Positions 62,883-64,000 of a DNA stretch of 64,000 nt are shown one piece after another (position 1 is the stretch's first letter; every line of letters starts with the position of its first letter). Location: positions 1 to 64,000 of the forward strand of contig NZ_JAEHOQ010000003.1 of assembly GCF_016239305.1 (NCBI RefSeq). Reading direction: 5' to 3'. Below the pieces are notes generated by a model. The model searched no databases. It worked only from the letters and a program-made list of their open reading frames with translations, and was not told the DNA's origin. The stretch is from Proteus vulgaris (GTDB taxonomy: Bacteria > Pseudomonadota > Gammaproteobacteria > Enterobacterales > Enterobacteriaceae). A program made the translations under genes and the position numbers.

Positions 62883-64000
62883 TTATCCTAGCCAAGTGAC
62901 TGCGATAACACTGGATGCAAAGGACATAATAATCAGTATTCCAATCACAATTTGCATTGCCATAGGAACAGGTTGTCCTTCCTCAACTTCTTTACTTGGC
63001 TTGCCCGGTACAACACGGCCAAACCAGTAGATAAACCAAGTGAAGCTAGCAACAGACTCAATTAGCACTAGCACCATAATTGGTGTCATCACCCAGAAAA
63101 TACTCGACAATTCAAAACCTGCGGCAAAAATTGGGAATTTACTAAAGAAGCCATTAAGTGGTGGAACCCCTGCAATTGCCAACGCAGCAACACAAAAACC
63201 CACACCCAATAATGGATATTTATTAATTAGCCCTTTTAAGCGAGGCAACATGCGAGTACCGCAGCTATAACTCAATGCACCGGCAACTAAGAAGAACAAG
63301 CTTTTGGCAAAGGCGTGGTTAAAGATATAAGCTATACCGCCTTCAAACGCTTCGCGCGGTCCAAAGATAGAGATAGATAATGCGAGGAAGATATAAGAGA
63401 GCTGAGTAATCGTTGACCATGCTAATAAGCGTTTCATATCTTTTTGTGGCAGATACATCATAAAGCCATAAATCAGTGTGATTACTGCCATGGTAATACC
63501 TACCCATCCAATAAGATGAGGAACATCACCATCTGCCGACATAATCGCACGAGCAAAGATATAAACACCGACTTTTACCATTGATGCTGCGTGTAAGTAA
63601 GCACTTACAGGAGTTGGTGCTTCCATCGCATCAGGTAACCAAGCTTGTAGTGGTAGTTGAGCTGACTTACCCCAAGCTGCAAAGAGGATACCGCCAAACA
63701 CAATCAGTTTGGTTGGTTCGTCTAAAGTTGCAATTGCGGTTAACTCAAATGTTCCTGTACTGACAAACAAGGTTGCTGCTGCGAGATAAAGACCAATTGA
63801 AGCAACGTGAGTGATCAATAAGGCTTTCATTGCTGAACGGAGTGATTTCTCAGATTGGTAGTAACCGATTAACCCCCAAGAACAGCCCCCTGTGATTTCG
63901 AAAAACAGGAGTTGACCTAAAATAGTTGATGAAAGCACTAAGCCTGCCATCGCCCCAATAAAGATCAATAAGAAAGCATAATAGCGACGAGTTCCTTCAT
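62883..64000 (-). CDS. hyfD: Hydrogenase-4 membrane subunit HyfD (partial, continues beyond window)
   Basis: The frame is open to the window edge; the bases 63969-64000 read ...EGTRRYYAFLL in frame, matching the middle of E. coli HyfD, so about 110 N-terminal residues are missing. Visible: ITGGCSWGLIGYYQ (TM5), LPLQAWLPDAMEAPTPVSAYLHAASMVKVGVYI, the Lys in FNHAFAKSLFFLVAGALSYSCG, and GVPPLNGFFSKFP. Antiporter-like proton-channel subunit. Confidence 0.93.
   Translation of the reverse strand, partial: EGTRRYYAFLLIFIGAMAGLVLSSTILGQLLFFEITGGCSWGLIGYYQSEKSLRSAMKALLITHVASIGLYLAAATLFVSTGTFELTAIATLDEPTKLIVFGGILFAAWGKSAQLPLQAWLPDAMEAPTPVSAYLHAASMVKVGVYIFARAIMSADGDVPHLIGWVGITMAVITLIYGFMMYLPQKDMKRLLAWSTITQLSYIFLALSISIFGPREAFEGGIAYIFNHAFAKSLFFLVAGALSYSCGTRMLPRLKGLINKYPLLGVGFCVAALAIAGVPPLNGFFSKFPIFAAGFELSSIFWVMTPIMVLVLIESVASFTWFIYWFGRVVPGKPSKEVEEGQPVPMAMQIVIGILIIMSFASSVIAVTWLG

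Noticed and set aside
1-64000. Prophage, insertion sequence or toxin-antitoxin locus
   Set aside because: No transposase, integrase, phage structural gene or paired small genes are seen; accessory content is limited to single genes and small operons.

Overview
The window reads as chromosomal DNA of an enteric bacterium of the Proteus/Morganellaceae type, closest in gene content to Proteus mirabilis. This rests on the low GC content, protein sequences close to the E. coli/Salmonella versions, enterobacterial gene order, and ERIC (IRU) repeats. No 16S or other typing locus is present, so the species is an inference. There is no prophage, transposase, integrase or CRISPR array. Most of the window is core or metabolic chromosome, interrupted by small accessory islets.

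Layout. (1) 1-9.1 kb: an orphan EcpA-like pilin, then the phosphoglycerate sensing and uptake locus pgtA-pgtB-pgtC (minus) and pgtP (plus), followed by a pyruvate kinase that could consume imported glycolytic acids. (2) 9.1-17 kb: accessory genes, namely a Rap1a/Tai-like periplasmic protein, an unassigned carbohydrate operon (ROK repressor, TIM-barrel glycosidase-like protein, FHS-type MFS transporter), ybiI, a PLP group II decarboxylase and an unknown secreted protein. (3) 17-26 kb: deoxynucleoside catabolism deoC-deoA-deoB-deoD with a CNT nucleoside transporter, then yjjV, yjjU and a one-BON-domain OsmY-like protein. A tandem CRP arrangement like E. coli deoP2 precedes deoC. (4) 26-31 kb: prfC flanked by two ERIC elements, holD-rimI, rsmC, the 3' part of a lost tRNA-Leu gene, and a small membrane protein under a Fur box. 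(5) 31-39 kb: a GNAT protein, yjbB-type Na/Pi transporter, phoA with a multi-unit Pho box, a secreted Fes-like esterase with a Fur box, a broken lipoprotein gene and a TPR-DUF218 protein. (6) 39-46 kb: nadR, radA, serB, ytjB, and the glycyl-radical pair yjjI-yjjW, displaced from its E. coli position beside deo. (7) 46.6-50 kb: an AT-rich autotransporter with a HAF-repeat passenger, coiled coil, 24 nine-residue Pro-rich repeats and a beta-barrel. (8) 50-64 kb: a five-gene Ynt-type nickel/peptide ABC importer, a family 2 glycosyltransferase, and the distal part of a hydrogenase-4/formate hydrogenlyase operon (hyfD to hyfI plus hycH and hycI) that runs off the right end.

Working together: the nickel-type importer lies beside a NiFe hydrogenase and its nickel-dependent maturation protease, and phosphoglycerate uptake lies beside pyruvate kinase. 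Deoxynucleoside uptake adjoins its catabolic operon under shared CRP-type control, and alkaline phosphatase adjoins a phosphate transporter.

The least explained items are the ROK/TIM-barrel/MFS operon with two candidate operators, the orphan pilin, the repeat autotransporter, and the paired 26-bp dyads at 56.5 kb.
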